In this document: in pieces, positions 26,734 through 39,041 of the stretch | Layout: every line of letters begins with the position of its first letter | Numbering within the stretch: the stretch's first letter is position 1 | Assembly: GCF_001514195.1 (NCBI RefSeq) | Contig: NZ_KQ948734.1 | Location: forward strand, 1,183,076 to 1,247,075 | DNA from: Streptomyces griseorubiginosus | GTDB taxonomy: Bacteria; Actinomycetota; Actinomycetes; Streptomycetales; Streptomycetaceae | DNA: 64,000 nucleotides | Direction: 5' to 3' | Notes under the pieces: generated by a model | Told to the model about the DNA's origin: nothing | Databases searched by the model: none | Seen by the model: the letters and a program-made list of their open reading frames with translations, nothing else | Position numbers and translations under genes: made by a program

Positions 26734-27273
26734 ATGCGAATCTGCGTCTTCCTCTCCGCCGCCGACCTCGACGACCGTTACACGCGCCCCGCGCGGGAGT
26801 TCGCGAAACTGCTGGGCAAGGGCGGGCACACCCTGGTGTGGGGCGGCTCCGACGTGGGCCTGATGAAGGTGGTCGCGGACGGGGTGCAGGAGGCGGGCGG
26901 GCGGCTCGTCGGGGTCTCGGTCCGGTTCCTCGCGTCCAAGGTCCGCCCCGGCGTCGACGAGATGGTGATCGCCGAGGACCTCGCAGAGCGGAAGAAGCTG
27001 CTCCTGGAGAAGGCCGACGCCGTGGTGATCATGGTGGGCGGCACCGGCACGCTCGACGAGGCGACCGAGATCCTGGAGCTGAAGAAGCACGGGCACACCG
27101 AGAAGCCGGTCGTGCTGCTCAACACCGCGGGCTTCTACGACGGCCTGAAGGAGCAGTTCCGGCGCATGGAGGACGAGGGGTTCCTGCCCCGTCCGCTGAC
27201 CGATCTGGTGTTCTTCGCGGAGGAGCCGGTGGGGGCGCTGGCGTACCTGGAGGAGTCGCTCGGCACCCGGTGA
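26734..27273 (+). CDS. LOG-family protein (nucleoside-monophosphate phosphoribohydrolase-like)
   Basis: 179 residues from ATG 26734. The Rossmann-type fold shows GGSDVGLM (the GGxxxGLM motif) and VGGTGTLDE (normally PGGxGTxxE). The family cuts the N-glycosidic bond of cytokinin or AMP-type nucleotides, and older databases call it lysine decarboxylase. Variations: the Pro of the second motif is Val, and the usual MHxRK block reads LAERKKLL, keeping Arg-Lys. Activity is therefore plausible but not assured. It starts a plus-strand pair with the short-chain dehydrogenase 23 bases downstream. Confidence 0.88.
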   Translation: MRICVFLSAADLDDRYTRPAREFAKLLGKGGHTLVWGGSDVGLMKVVADGVQEAGGRLVGVSVRFLASKVRPGVDEMVIAEDLAERKKLLLEKADAVVIMVGGTGTLDEATEILELKKHGHTEKPVVLLNTAGFYDGLKEQFRRMEDEGFLPRPLTDLVFFAEEPVGALAYLEESLGTR

Positions 27274-27296
27274 CCGCGTGATGCGAGCATGGCGGC

Positions 27297-27986
27297 ATGG
27301 CTACACATGTGATCACCGGAGCGGGCTCCGGCATCGGCGCGGCGGTGGCCCGCCGTCTGCACGCGCGCGGGGACGACCTCGTGCTGCACGCGCGCGACGC
27401 GGGCCGTGCGAAGGAGCTGGCGGCACAGTTCCCCGGCGCGCGGACGCTGGTCGGTGACCTGGCCGACCCGGACAAGCTGAGCTGGGCCTTCTCGCACCAG
27501 TCGCTGCCCGACCGGGTGGACTCCCTGCTGCACGTCGCGGGCGTGGTCGACCTGGGCCCGGTGGGCGACCTGACCCCGAAGACCTGGCGCCACCAGCTGA
27601 ACGTCAACCTGATCTCCCCGGCCGAGCTGACCCGCCACTTCCTGCCCCAACTCCGGGCGGCCCGGGGCCATGTGCTGTTCGTGAACTCCGGCGCGGGCCT
27701 GAACGCGCACGCCGACTGGTCCGCCTACGCGGCCTCCAAGCACGGTCTGAAGGCCCTCGCGGACTCCCTGCGCCACGAGGAGCACGGCAACGGCGTCCGG
27801 GTCACCTCGGTCTACCCGGGCCGCACCGCGAGCCCCATGCAGGCCAAGGTGCACCAGCAGGAGGGCAAGGAGTACGACGCCGCCCGCTGGATCGACCCCG
27901 AGTCGGTCGCGACGACGATCCTCACGGCGATCGACCTGCCGAGGGACGCCGAGATCAACGACCTGACGGTCAGGCCGGGCCGCTGA
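27297..27986 (+). CDS. Short-chain dehydrogenase/reductase
   Basis: 229 residues from ATG 27297. The nucleotide-binding motif is TGAGSGIG, then HVAGVVDLG (NNAG-type position), catalytic Ser in FVNSGAGLN, and YAASK with Tyr and Lys about residue 142-146. After VYPGRTASPM comes a short C-terminus. It is a classical SDR with unknown substrate, probably preferring NADPH because Arg residues follow the second strand (LHARDAGR). It is likely cytosolic. Confidence 0.9.
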   Translation: MATHVITGAGSGIGAAVARRLHARGDDLVLHARDAGRAKELAAQFPGARTLVGDLADPDKLSWAFSHQSLPDRVDSLLHVAGVVDLGPVGDLTPKTWRHQLNVNLISPAELTRHFLPQLRAARGHVLFVNSGAGLNAHADWSAYAASKHGLKALADSLRHEEHGNGVRVTSVYPGRTASPMQAKVHQQEGKEYDAARWIDPESVATTILTAIDLPRDAEINDLTVRPGR

Positions 27987-28056
27987 CGGTTCGACGGGAC
28001 GGTTCGGTGAGGCGGGCGGCTCAGGTGGGGGCGGCAACCACCGGCGCCCGCCTACG

Positions 28057-28062
28057 TAGGCT
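28057..28062 (+). promoter_or_regulatory. -10 element of a probable leaderless transcript (MetE-like gene)
   Basis: TAGGCT, then six bases, then GTG 28069; no Shine-Dalgarno sequence. Confidence 0.5.
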
Positions 28063-28068
28063 TCGCAT

Positions 28069-29070
28069 GTGACCGCAGACTTCAGCTTCGCCCCCGCCAC
28101 CGGCGTCGGCTCCCTCCCCGGCGGCGACGCCCGGGAGGCGGCCAGGACCGCCACCGGCTCCTTCGAGGACTTCCCGTTCCTGCCCGAGCTGCCCGCCCGC
28201 GGCCCCGGCGCCGACATGATCGGCCGGACCGCCGGGATGCTCGTCGAGCTGTACGCGCGCGTGGAGCCCAGCGGTTGGCGGATCGGGGACCGGCCGGGCC
28301 GGGACACCCGGCGGGCGCGGTCCTGGCTGGGGGAGGACCTGGACGCGCTGGAGGAGTTCACCCAGGGCTACGGGGGGCAGCTGAAGGTCCAGGCCGTCGG
28401 CCCCTGGACGCTCGCCGCCGCGCTGGAGCTCAGGAACGGCGAGGTCGCCCTCTCCGACCCCGGCGCCTGCCGGGACCTCGCCGCCTCGCTCGCGGAGGGG
28501 CTGCGGCTGCACCTGGAGGAGGTCCGCAGGAGGATCCCCGGCGCGCAGCTCGTCCTCCAGCTCGACGAGCCCTCCCTCATCGCCGTGCTGCGCGGCCAGG
28601 TGAAGTCGGCCAGCGGATACCGCACCCACCGTGCCGTCGACCGGCAGGTCGTGGAGGCCACGCTCCGGGACGTCGTCGGGGTTCACGCGGACGGGCCGGT
28701 CGTGGTCCACTCGTGCGCACCGGACGTCCCCTTCGCGCTGCTGCGGAGGGCGGGCGCCGCGGCCGTCTCCTTCGACTTCTCGCTCCTCACCGAGCGTGAC
28801 GACGACGTGATCGGCGAGGCGGTGGAAGGGGGGACCAGGCTCTTCGCCGGTGTCGTGCCCGGCACGGACACGGCATTGTCAGACCCTGCCGGTAGCGTCA
28901 TGGGTGTCAGGACGCTGTGGCGCAGGCTGGGGCTGCATCCGGGACTGCTCGCGGAGGCGGTCACGGTCACTCCGGCGTGCGGACTCGCGGGGGCCTCCCC
29001 GGGGTACGCGCGCAAGGCCCTCGCCCACTGCGTCCAGGCGGCGAGATCCCTCGCGGACAACCCTGAGTAA
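28069..29070 (+). CDS. Methionine synthase (cobalamin-independent) C-terminal-domain-like protein
   Basis: 333 residues from GTG 28069. A single TIM-barrel of the UroD/MetE superfamily: ATGVGSLPGGD at the start, LVLQLDEPS in the middle, and zinc-ligand blocks VVVHSCAPD (His and Cys) and VTPACGLAGAS (Cys) in the positions of MetE. The N-terminal domain of full MetE is missing, so it is about half the usual length. It may transfer a methyl group from an unusual donor to a thiol. The stop is 15 bases from the ligA start, suggesting co-transcription. Confidence 0.82.
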   Translation: MTADFSFAPATGVGSLPGGDAREAARTATGSFEDFPFLPELPARGPGADMIGRTAGMLVELYARVEPSGWRIGDRPGRDTRRARSWLGEDLDALEEFTQGYGGQLKVQAVGPWTLAAALELRNGEVALSDPGACRDLAASLAEGLRLHLEEVRRRIPGAQLVLQLDEPSLIAVLRGQVKSASGYRTHRAVDRQVVEATLRDVVGVHADGPVVVHSCAPDVPFALLRRAGAAAVSFDFSLLTERDDDVIGEAVEGGTRLFAGVVPGTDTALSDPAGSVMGVRTLWRRLGLHPGLLAEAVTVTPACGLAGASPGYARKALAHCVQAARSLADNPE

Positions 29071-31278
<2,208 letters not shown>

Positions 31279-31296
31279 CGAGCGGCGGCGGTTGAA

Positions 31297-31336
31297 GGCC
31301 ACCCGATCGGCGCATACCAGATGCATACGGGTGGCC
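31297..31336 (+). terminator. ligA terminator stem-loop
   Basis: The perfect 9-bp arms GGCCACCCG (31297-31305) and CGGGTGGCC (31328-31336) enclose a short inner GCAT/ATGC stem, 18 bases after the ligA stop. Confidence 0.75.
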
Positions 31337-31438
31337 GGGGCGCATTCGGGCAACCGTGGACGACCGCTGCCCGTGGAAGCCTTCTGCGGCCTACTGTTGA
31401 GATGTGCGCCTGCCGTGCCCAGTTGCGGTCGGGGCATT

Positions 31439-31461
31439 CCCTTGCTCCTCATGAGCAGGGG
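31439..31461 (+). promoter_or_regulatory. Stem-loop in the rmdB-like gene leader
   Basis: The arms 31439-31447 and 31453-31461 (CCCTTGCTC/GAGCAGGGG) form nine pairs including one G-U around CTCAT, followed by AAAGGGTTTT. The 272-bp gap 31279-31550 otherwise holds the ligA terminator and a possible -10 TACTGT at 31392-31397. If that is the promoter, the message has a leader of about 150 bases with this hairpin in the middle. Confidence 0.45.
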
Positions 31462-31550
31462 AAAGGGTTTTCCAACGCGGCGCCGTCCAGGGTTTTGTCG
31501 GGCGAACGAGCCGCGTGGCGTGGGCACCGCCGGCAGTGAGAGGGACGGGA

Positions 31551-33785
31551 ATGGAACCGACCGAGAGCGCCGCCCCGGACTCACGGCTGCGCCGGCTCAG
31601 CGGCGCATGGCGGGCGAGCCGGTGGTCCGTGCGGCCTTCGGAGCGTCCGGGCGCGGAGGGGCGTGTCACCGGACCGTACACCGCGGCCGAGAACCCCGGT
31701 GCCGCACAGCTCACCGCCGAGCGCGCCCCCGGGATGCCGGACCCCGACCCCGACCGGCAGCTGTCCTGGCCCGCACTGCCCACGGCGGTCGTCGCGGCCG
31801 CCGGATTCGTGCTCGGCGCGGGCTTCTACCGGGCCTTCACCGGCAGCCACGCCCTCTTCCCGTCCGGCACCGTCGGCTGGGCCCTGGCCGTACTGACCGG
31901 CGTCATCGTGGGCCATCTGGTCGCCCTCGGCCGGGCCCGCTGGTGGGGCGGCACCGGCTCGGGCGCCGCCCTCACCCTCGCCGTCCTGCTGCTGTACGGC
32001 TGGGTGGCCGCCGGAATGGTCAGCCTCACCGTCGTCCTGCTGGTCGGCATAGCCAGGCGCCACCGCTGGCGGCAGGGCATCCTGCACGGCGCGGTGGACA
32101 TCCTCGGCATAGCCACCGGCGCCCTCGTCCTCGCCGTGTTCGGCCAGTCCCCGTCCGTCGAGACCCCGTGGAACCCGGACAGCTGGACGTTCTACACCGG
32201 CCCCGAGGTGATGCTCGTCGCGGCCGCCTACCTCGCGGTCACCCGGGCGCTCGGCTGGTACCTGCACTCCGCACGCCACGCGGGACTGCCCACCATGGCC
32301 CGCACCGCCCTGGTCAGGCAGGGCCTGGTCGCGGTCGCGCTGCTCGGCATCGCCCCGCTGGTCTGTGTGGTCGCCGCCGCGAAGCCCCTGCTGCTCCCGC
32401 TGTTCGCGATCCCGCTGATCGCCCTCGACTCCACGCTCTGGATGGCCCGCGCCCGCGCCGAGGAGCAGCTGCGCGACCCGTTGACCGGACTGCCCAACCG
32501 GCAGTGGCTCCTGGAGCGCATCTGGAGCGCCCTGGACGACGCCGAACGCATCGGCGCCCGGTCCGCCCTGATGGTCATCGACCTCGACCGCTTCCGCTCG
32601 GTCAACGACACCCTGGGCCACCTCGCCGGTGACCGGCTGCTCCTCCAGATCGCCGAGCGGCTGAGGATCGCCCTGCCGCGCGGGGCGGAGGCGGCCCGGC
32701 TCGGCGGCGACGAGTTCGCCGTCTTACTGCCGGTCGCCGACTCCACCACCTCCGCGACCCGCGTCGCCCGCACCCTCGTCGCCGCCCTCAGCTCCCCGCT
32801 CGACCTCGACGGACTCACCCTCGTCCTGGAGGCCAGCGCCGGCGTCGCCGTCTTCCCCGACCACGCCCTGGACGCCGAGGGCCTGCTCCGGCGGGCGGAC
32901 GTGGCGATGTACCAGGCCAAGCGGGACCGTACGGGCGTAGAGGTGTACGAGTCCAAGCGGGACTCCAACACCCCCGACCGCCTGGGTCTCCTGGGCGATC
33001 TGCGCCGCGCCCTGGACGCGCACGAGGTGCAGCTGCACTACCAGCCCAAGGTCCGCTTCGACGGACAGGTGGCCGGTCTGGAGGCCCTGGTGCGCTGGGT
33101 GCACCCGGAGCGCGGGAAGGTGCCGCCGGACGAGTTCATCGCGATCGCCGAGTCGTCCGGGCTGATGCCGCACCTCACCGAGTACGTGCTCGACACCGCT
33201 CTCGCGCAGGTCGCCGAGTGGCGGGCGCAGGGCCTGTTCGTCCCGGTCGCCGTCAACGTCTCCCCGCGGGACGTGCACACCCCCGGCTTCGCCGGCTCGG
33301 TCGCCGCGCGTCTCGCCCGGCACGGCGTTCCCGCGGGAGCGCTCCAACTGGAGATCACCGAGCACGTCCTCCTGGAGGACCCCTCGCGGGCCGGGGACAC
33401 CCTCGCCGCGCTGACCGGCCACGGCGTCAAGATGTCCCTCGACGACTTCGGCACCGGCTACTCCTCCCTGGTCCACCTGCGCCGCCTGCCCGTCAGCGAA
33501 CTGAAGATCGACCGCTCCTTCGTGGCCAGGCTGGCCGTCGACAATGAGGACGCGGAGATCGTCCGCTGCACGGTGGACCTGGCCCACTCCCTGGGCCTGC
33601 TGGTGGTGGCGGAGGGCGTCGAGGACGACGAGACCTGGGAGCGGCTGCGGGACATGGGCTGCGACGCCGTACAGGGCTGGCTGGTGGCGGCGGCGATGCC
33701 CCCGGAGGAGACGACGGCGTGGCTGCTGGCACGGGGGTCGCGGGGCTGGCAGCGGCCTCGTGCGGCCTTGCCGGCCGCCGAGTAG
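31551..33785 (+). CDS. rmdB: Membrane GGDEF-EAL protein, predicted c-di-GMP phosphodiesterase (RmdB-like), with a TTA codon
   Basis: 744 residues. ATG 31551 follows AGGGACGGGA. A polar N-terminus of about 65 residues precedes six to eight membrane helices (about 70-300). The GGDEF domain has intact GGDEF at 385-389 but no RxxD inhibitory site. The EAL domain has E511-A-L, EITEH, DDFGTGYSSL, KIDRSF and EGVE all intact, so phosphodiesterase activity is expected. Position and build match RmdB of S. coelicolor as I remember it, which degrades c-di-GMP and promotes aerial growth. Codon 392, just after GGDEF, is TTA (32724-32726), predicting bldA dependence. A hairpin-rich leader precedes it. Confidence 0.9.
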   Translation: MEPTESAAPDSRLRRLSGAWRASRWSVRPSERPGAEGRVTGPYTAAENPGAAQLTAERAPGMPDPDPDRQLSWPALPTAVVAAAGFVLGAGFYRAFTGSHALFPSGTVGWALAVLTGVIVGHLVALGRARWWGGTGSGAALTLAVLLLYGWVAAGMVSLTVVLLVGIARRHRWRQGILHGAVDILGIATGALVLAVFGQSPSVETPWNPDSWTFYTGPEVMLVAAAYLAVTRALGWYLHSARHAGLPTMARTALVRQGLVAVALLGIAPLVCVVAAAKPLLLPLFAIPLIALDSTLWMARARAEEQLRDPLTGLPNRQWLLERIWSALDDAERIGARSALMVIDLDRFRSVNDTLGHLAGDRLLLQIAERLRIALPRGAEAARLGGDEFAVLLPVADSTTSATRVARTLVAALSSPLDLDGLTLVLEASAGVAVFPDHALDAEGLLRRADVAMYQAKRDRTGVEVYESKRDSNTPDRLGLLGDLRRALDAHEVQLHYQPKVRFDGQVAGLEALVRWVHPERGKVPPDEFIAIAESSGLMPHLTEYVLDTALAQVAEWRAQGLFVPVAVNVSPRDVHTPGFAGSVAARLARHGVPAGALQLEITEHVLLEDPSRAGDTLAALTGHGVKMSLDDFGTGYSSLVHLRRLPVSELKIDRSFVARLAVDNEDAEIVRCTVDLAHSLGLLVVAEGVEDDETWERLRDMGCDAVQGWLVAAAMPPEETTAWLLARGSRGWQRPRAALPAAE

Positions 33786-33793
33786 CGGTTCCC

Positions 33794-33814
33794 ACCCGCA
33801 CCGCCCGTGCGGGT
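33794..33814 (+). terminator. Terminator after the rmdB-like gene, with an alternative stem
   Basis: ACCCGCAC/GTGCGGGT (33794-33801/33807-33814) forms an 8-bp stem followed by TT. The same left side can instead pair with 33825-33835 (CCACCCGCACC/GGTGCGGGTGG, 11 bp), so the two folds exclude each other. Either would block transcription into gatC. Confidence 0.65.
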
Positions 33815-33953
33815 TTCGTGGTCGGGTGCGGGTGGCCCCTGTGGGGCTCGATCACCGTCGGCGGCCGCGGCCCGGTAATCCGTTTAACGGCCCGAGCCCC
33901 GCGACCCCTAGGATTGGCCCCAAACCACACACACTCACCCAGAGGATCGCTGC

Positions 33954-34250
33954 ATGCCTGGCATCACGCGCGAGGAGGTCGCTCACCTCGCACGGCTGGC
34001 GCGTCTGGAGCTGAAGCCCGAAGAGCTCGAGCACTTCGCGGGACAGCTGGACGACATCATCGGCGCGGTCGCACGCGTCAGTGAGGTCGCCGACCAAGAC
34101 GTACCGCCGACCTCGCACCCGCTTCCGCTGACGAACGTCATGCGGGCGGACGAGGTCCGTCCCTCGCTCACCCCCGAGCAGGCGCTCTCCGGCGCCCCGG
34201 CCCAGGAGCAGCAGCGTTTCAAGGTGCCGCAGATCCTGGGGGAGGACTGA
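33954..34250 (+). CDS. gatC: Aspartyl/glutamyl-tRNA amidotransferase subunit C
   Basis: 98 residues from ATG 33954 with AGAGGA ahead; TAGGAT (33909-33914) is a candidate -10. Typical Gat[36 protein letters not shown], and a tail with [20 protein letters not shown] that wraps around GatA. It holds the GatA-GatB complex together. The first gene of the gatC-gatA-small protein-gatB operon. Confidence 0.96.
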   Translation: MPGITREEVAHLARLARLELKPEELEHFAGQLDDIIGAVARVSEVADQDVPPTSHPLPLTNVMRADEVRPSLTPEQALSGAPAQEQQRFKVPQILGED

Positions 34251-34255
34251 TCAGG

Positions 34256-35745
<1,490 letters not shown>

Positions 35746-35749
<4 letters not shown>

Positions 35750-35985
35750 GCAAGCTGACCAAGGCGAAGGACTTCAAGAAGTCCAAGTCCGGCACGTACC
35801 TGTCCATCGCCACCACGGCGTTCGGCGCCATCGGTGTCGCCAAGCGGCTCAGGAAGGCGCGCGCCGAGAACGACACGCTGGTCCTGGTCGACGCGACCGT
35901 GGCCGCCGTCGCCGTCGTCACCGGCCTCGCCGTCCTGTACCGCGAGCTGAAGCGGCTGGGCGACGACGACGTCCTGCTGGGCTGA
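35746..35985 (+). CDS. 79-residue protein between gatA and gatB
   Basis: GTG 35746 overlaps the gatA stop by four bases, so it is translationally coupled to gatA; gatB begins 15 bases after its stop. The sequence begins Lys-rich ([14 protein letters not shown]), then has a weakly hydrophobic stretch [18 protein letters not shown], and then a good membrane helix [19 protein letters not shown] followed by an acidic end. It could tether or modulate the amidotransferase, or simply be a passenger. Function unknown. I recall a small gene at the same place in S. coelicolor. Confidence 0.8.
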
Positions 35986-36000
35986 GAGGGAAGTTACACC

Positions 36001-37515
36001 GTGACCACCACGACCGACCTGGTGTCGTACGAGGACGCTCTCGCGTCGTACGACCCCGTCATGGGCCTCGAGGTCCATGTCGAACTCGGCACCAAGACCA
36101 AGATGTTCTGCGGCTGTTCGACCGAGCTCGGTCAGGACGCCAACACGCAGACCTGCCCCACCTGCCTCGGCCTGCCCGGCGCGCTTCCGGTCGTCAACGC
36201 GATCGGCGTCGAGTCGGCGATCAGGATCGGTCTCGCGCTGAACTGCGAGATCGCCGAGTGGTGCCGCTTCGCCCGGAAGAACTACTTCTATCCGGATATG
36301 CCGAAGAACTTCCAGACCTCCCAGTACGACGAGCCGATCGCCTTCAACGGCTACCTCGACGTGCAGCTGGAGGACGGCGAGACCTTCCGTGTGGAGATCG
36401 AGCGCGCCCACATGGAGGAGGACACCGGCAAGTCGACCCACGTGGGCGGCGCGACGGGCCGTATCCACGGCGCCTCGCACTCGCTCCTCGACTACAACCG
36501 CGCCGGCATCCCGCTCATCGAGATCGTCACCAAGCCGATCGAGGGCGCGGGCGAGCGTGCTCCCGAGGTCGCGCGGGCCTACGTCCGTGAGCTGCGCGAG
36601 GTCATCAGGGCGCTCGGCGTCTCCGAGGCCCGCATGGAGATGGGCCAGATGCGCTGCGACGTGAACCTGTCGCTGCGCCCGCACGGCACCGAGAAGTTCG
36701 GCACCCGCAGCGAGACCAAGAACGTCAACTCGCTGCGTTCCGTCGAGCGCGCGGCCCGCTTCGAGATCCAGCGGCACGCGGCCGTCCTGTCCTCGGGCGG
36801 GACGATCGTCCAGGAGACCCGGCACTTCCACGAGGACACGGGGTCCACGACCTCGGGCCGTGTGAAGGAGGAGGCCGAGGACTACCGGTACTTCCCCGAG
36901 CCGGACCTCGTGCCGGTGGCCCCCTCGCGCGAGTGGGTCGAGGAGATCCGGGCCGCTCTGCCGGAGCTGCCGCTGGTGCGCCGCAACCGGCTCGTCGCCG
37001 AGTGGGGCATCACGGCCCTGGACATGCAGGCGATCCTCAACGCCGGTGCCCTGGACCTGATCGTCGCCACGATCGACGCCGGTGCCGACGCGGCCTCCGC
37101 CCGCAAGTGGTGGATGGGCGAACTCGCCCGCAGCGCCAACGAGTCCGGCAAGGCGCTCGACGAACTGGCCATCACCCCGGCGCAGGTCGCCCGGGTGACC
37201 GAGCTGGTCTCGAAGGGCGACCTGAACGACAAGCTGGCCCGTCAGGTCATCGAAGGCGTCCTCGCGGGCGAAGGCACCCCGGACGAGGTCGTCGACAAGC
37301 GCGGTCTGAAGGTCGTCTCCGACGAGGGTGCCCTCGGCACCGCCGTCGACGAGGCCATCGCCGGCAACCCGGGCATCGCCGACAAGATCCGCTCCGGGAA
37401 GGTCGCCGCGGCCGGCGCCCTGGTCGGCGCGGTCATGAAGGCCACCCGCGGTCAGGCCGACGCGGCCCGCGTCAAGGAACTGATCCTGGAGAAGCTGGGC
37501 GTCAGCGAAGGCTGA
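36001..37515 (+). CDS. gatB: Aspartyl/glutamyl-tRNA amidotransferase subunit B
   Basis: 504 residues from GTG 36001, AGAGGGAAG in front. The kinase/amidation domain starts [13 protein letters not shown], with zinc Cys in [10 protein letters not shown] and QTCPTCLG, and the hallmark [12 protein letters not shown] and [16 protein letters not shown]. The helical and YqeY-like tail (about residues 300-504) binds tRNA. It phosphorylates the tRNA-bound Glu/Asp and amidates it with ammonia from GatA. It ends the operon; a 36-bp palindrome follows. Confidence 0.97.
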   Translation: MTTTTDLVSYEDALASYDPVMGLEVHVELGTKTKMFCGCSTELGQDANTQTCPTCLGLPGALPVVNAIGVESAIRIGLALNCEIAEWCRFARKNYFYPDMPKNFQTSQYDEPIAFNGYLDVQLEDGETFRVEIERAHMEEDTGKSTHVGGATGRIHGASHSLLDYNRAGIPLIEIVTKPIEGAGERAPEVARAYVRELREVIRALGVSEARMEMGQMRCDVNLSLRPHGTEKFGTRSETKNVNSLRSVERAARFEIQRHAAVLSSGGTIVQETRHFHEDTGSTTSGRVKEEAEDYRYFPEPDLVPVAPSREWVEEIRAALPELPLVRRNRLVAEWGITALDMQAILNAGALDLIVATIDAGADAASARKWWMGELARSANESGKALDELAITPAQVARVTELVSKGDLNDKLARQVIEGVLAGEGTPDEVVDKRGLKVVSDEGALGTAVDEAIAGNPGIADKIRSGKVAAAGALVGAVMKATRGQADAARVKELILEKLGVSEG

Positions 37516-37538
37516 GCCCAGACACGCGGTACGACGCG

Positions 37539-37574
37539 GTACGGCTCCGGAGGACATGTCCTCCGGAGCCGTAC
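37539..37574. terminator. Perfect 36-bp palindrome between convergent gatB and methyltransferase genes
   Basis: The arms 37539-37556 and 37557-37574 are exact complements, centred on ACATGT. It can act as a terminator for both convergent genes; no T-run, as is common in Streptomyces. Confidence 0.88.
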
Positions 37575-37576
37575 GG

Positions 37577-38380
37577 CTACTTACGGCGTCCTGTGAGCCG
37601 TACGAAACCGAGCGTCCGGCCCTCGTCGGCCCGGACCATCTCGCCGACCTCGCGGGCCATCGTGCGGTGGAACTCCTGAGGGCTCTCCTCGGCGATCACC
37701 TCGCACCACAGCAGCCAGTCCCGCCAGCCCTCGGGCTGCCAGTCGGCCGTCTCCACCTCGACGGCCCCGCTGCGGGTCCAGTGGCGGCGCCACCAGTCGG
37801 CGGTGTGGAAGCACCAGAAGTCCGGCTCCCACCACTGCTTGAGATGCTCGGGCGGCTCGATGCCGTCCGGCTCCTCCCGCAGTGCCGGTACGACGACCCC
37901 GATCCTCCCGCCCGGCTTCAACAGCCGGGTCAGCGTGGGCAGATAGAGATCGTTCGTGCCGAAGTACTGGTACGCGTCGATGCTCACGATCGCGTCGAAG
38001 CTCGCCTCGGCGAACGGCAGGTCGTGCGCCTCTGCGTACACGGGCAGCACCCGGTCGGCGAAACCGGCCTCGGCGATGCGCTGCGCGTTCTCGTCGGGCT
38101 TGACCCACAGATCGGCCGCGGTGACCTGGACGTCGTACTCCCTGGCCAGGAAGACCGAGGTCATGGCCCGGCCGCAGCCCAGGTCGAGCACGCGGGCGCC
38201 GGGGCGCAGGGTGTCCAGGCCCAGGGCGGGCGCGAGCCACTCCAGCAGCCACAGCGCGTTCGGGCCCATCTGGTTCTCGACGACCCAGCGGGCGTCGTAG
38301 CTGTTGCTGCGGGGGTAGCGGGCATGGGTCAGTCGCTGGGAGAGGTCCTCATCCGAGGTCCTCCCGGTGATGTCTGGCAT
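37577..38380 (-). CDS. SAM-dependent methyltransferase (class I)
   Basis: 267 residues from ATG 38380 (complement). The SAM-binding motif I is VLDLGCGRAMTS (about residues 65-76), with motif II-like VTAADLW, then VYAEAHDLPF, FDAIVSIDAYQYF and LLKPGGRIGVVVP. The C-terminal half is Trp-rich (WWEPDFWCFHTADWWRRHW), suggesting an aromatic or small-molecule pocket. Cytosolic. The substrate is unknown; it resembles proteins labelled cyclopropane-fatty-acyl or ubiquinone methyltransferase-like, without clear membership. Convergent with gatB. Confidence 0.88.
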   Translation of the reverse strand: MPDITGRTSDEDLSQRLTHARYPRSNSYDARWVVENQMGPNALWLLEWLAPALGLDTLRPGARVLDLGCGRAMTSVFLAREYDVQVTAADLWVKPDENAQRIAEAGFADRVLPVYAEAHDLPFAEASFDAIVSIDAYQYFGTNDLYLPTLTRLLKPGGRIGVVVPALREEPDGIEPPEHLKQWWEPDFWCFHTADWWRRHWTRSGAVEVETADWQPEGWRDWLLWCEVIAEESPQEFHRTMAREVGEMVRADEGRTLGFVRLTGRRK

Positions 38381-38504
38381 CGGTGAACGGGCTCCTTGAG
38401 TCCGGAGAAGCGGAAAGGGATACGGAGGAGCTCGGTCGGACGCTCAAACAATGCACCTGCTTCGGCCGGGGGCGGACAAGCCCTGGGATTCTCCGGGGAC
38501 ACGC

Positions 38505-38510
38505 TACGCT
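38505..38510 (+). promoter_or_regulatory. -10 element of a probable leaderless transcript (small membrane protein)
   Basis: TACGCT, then eight bases, then ATG 38519, without a ribosome-binding site. Confidence 0.45.
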
Positions 38511-38518
38511 CGCCCGCC

Positions 38519-38836
38519 ATGAACGGTCCTGCGAATTCCGAGCCGTCCGGCATACCGTCCGGCATGCAGGAGGAGTACGACGACGAGGTGCTGGACGCCC
38601 GGCGGGCCCGCTGGTCGGCCTCCGGCACCGGCGCCCTGCTGGCCCTCGCCGGCCTGGCCGCGGCGGCGCTCCGGCTGAGCGGCTCCGCCCCCGCGCTGGT
38701 CCCGGCCGCCTACGCCCTCGGCGCCGCGGTGTGCGCGCTGGCGGCCGTCCTGGGCTCCCGCGGGCGCACCCGCAGAGCGCTGTGGCTGCTGATCGCGGGC
38801 GTGATGGTGATGGCGCTGGGCGACCAGTTCGACTGA
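38519..38836 (+). CDS. Small membrane protein, unknown function
   Basis: 105 residues from ATG 38519; longer versions of the frame lack support. An acidic N-terminus (EEYDDEVLDARRARW) is followed by three membrane helices: GTGALLALAGLAAAAL, ALVPAAYALGAAVCALAAVL and ALWLLIAGVMVMALG. It has no motif that I recognise. It diverges from the methyltransferase gene and is followed by the 205-bp promoter region of the MMPL exporter. Confidence 0.7.
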   Translation: MNGPANSEPSGIPSGMQEEYDDEVLDARRARWSASGTGALLALAGLAAAALRLSGSAPALVPAAYALGAAVCALAAVLGSRGRTRRALWLLIAGVMVMALGDQFD

Positions 38837-38923
38837 GGTCGGGCAGGCGTGACAGAGTGACCGTTACTGTCCTGTGATCTGTCTCCCACTCTTGTGAATA
38901 AGCGCACGATCGCAATAAACGAT

Positions 38924-38943
38924 CACTTTCGCCTGCGAGAGTG
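38924..38943. promoter_or_regulatory. Palindrome in the MMPL exporter promoter region
   Basis: CACTTTCGC-CT-GCGAGAGTG pairs at eight of nine positions. A possible -10 TACATT (38949-38954) lies immediately downstream, so a bound repressor would cover the promoter. The surrounding 38880-38960 is AT-rich. Confidence 0.5.
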
Positions 38944-39041
38944 GCCCATACATTGCTCATGCGTTCTTTGCGGGCCGTTCACCACATGGACGACTGTTCC
39001 CGGCCAAAGATCCACAAATCTCCACCCCTGGGAGCACGTTC

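Noticed and set aside
31321..31539. 72-codon frame in the rmdB-like leader
   Set aside because: Overlaps the ligA terminator arm, lacks a ribosome site and shows no codon bias.
31279..31550. c-di-GMP riboswitch before the rmdB-like gene
   Set aside because: I could not find the conserved core bases or the two-helix layout of known classes.
38837..39041. AT-rich gap as the scar of a mobile element
   Set aside because: No inverted ends, target duplication or gene remnant; a promoter region explains it.
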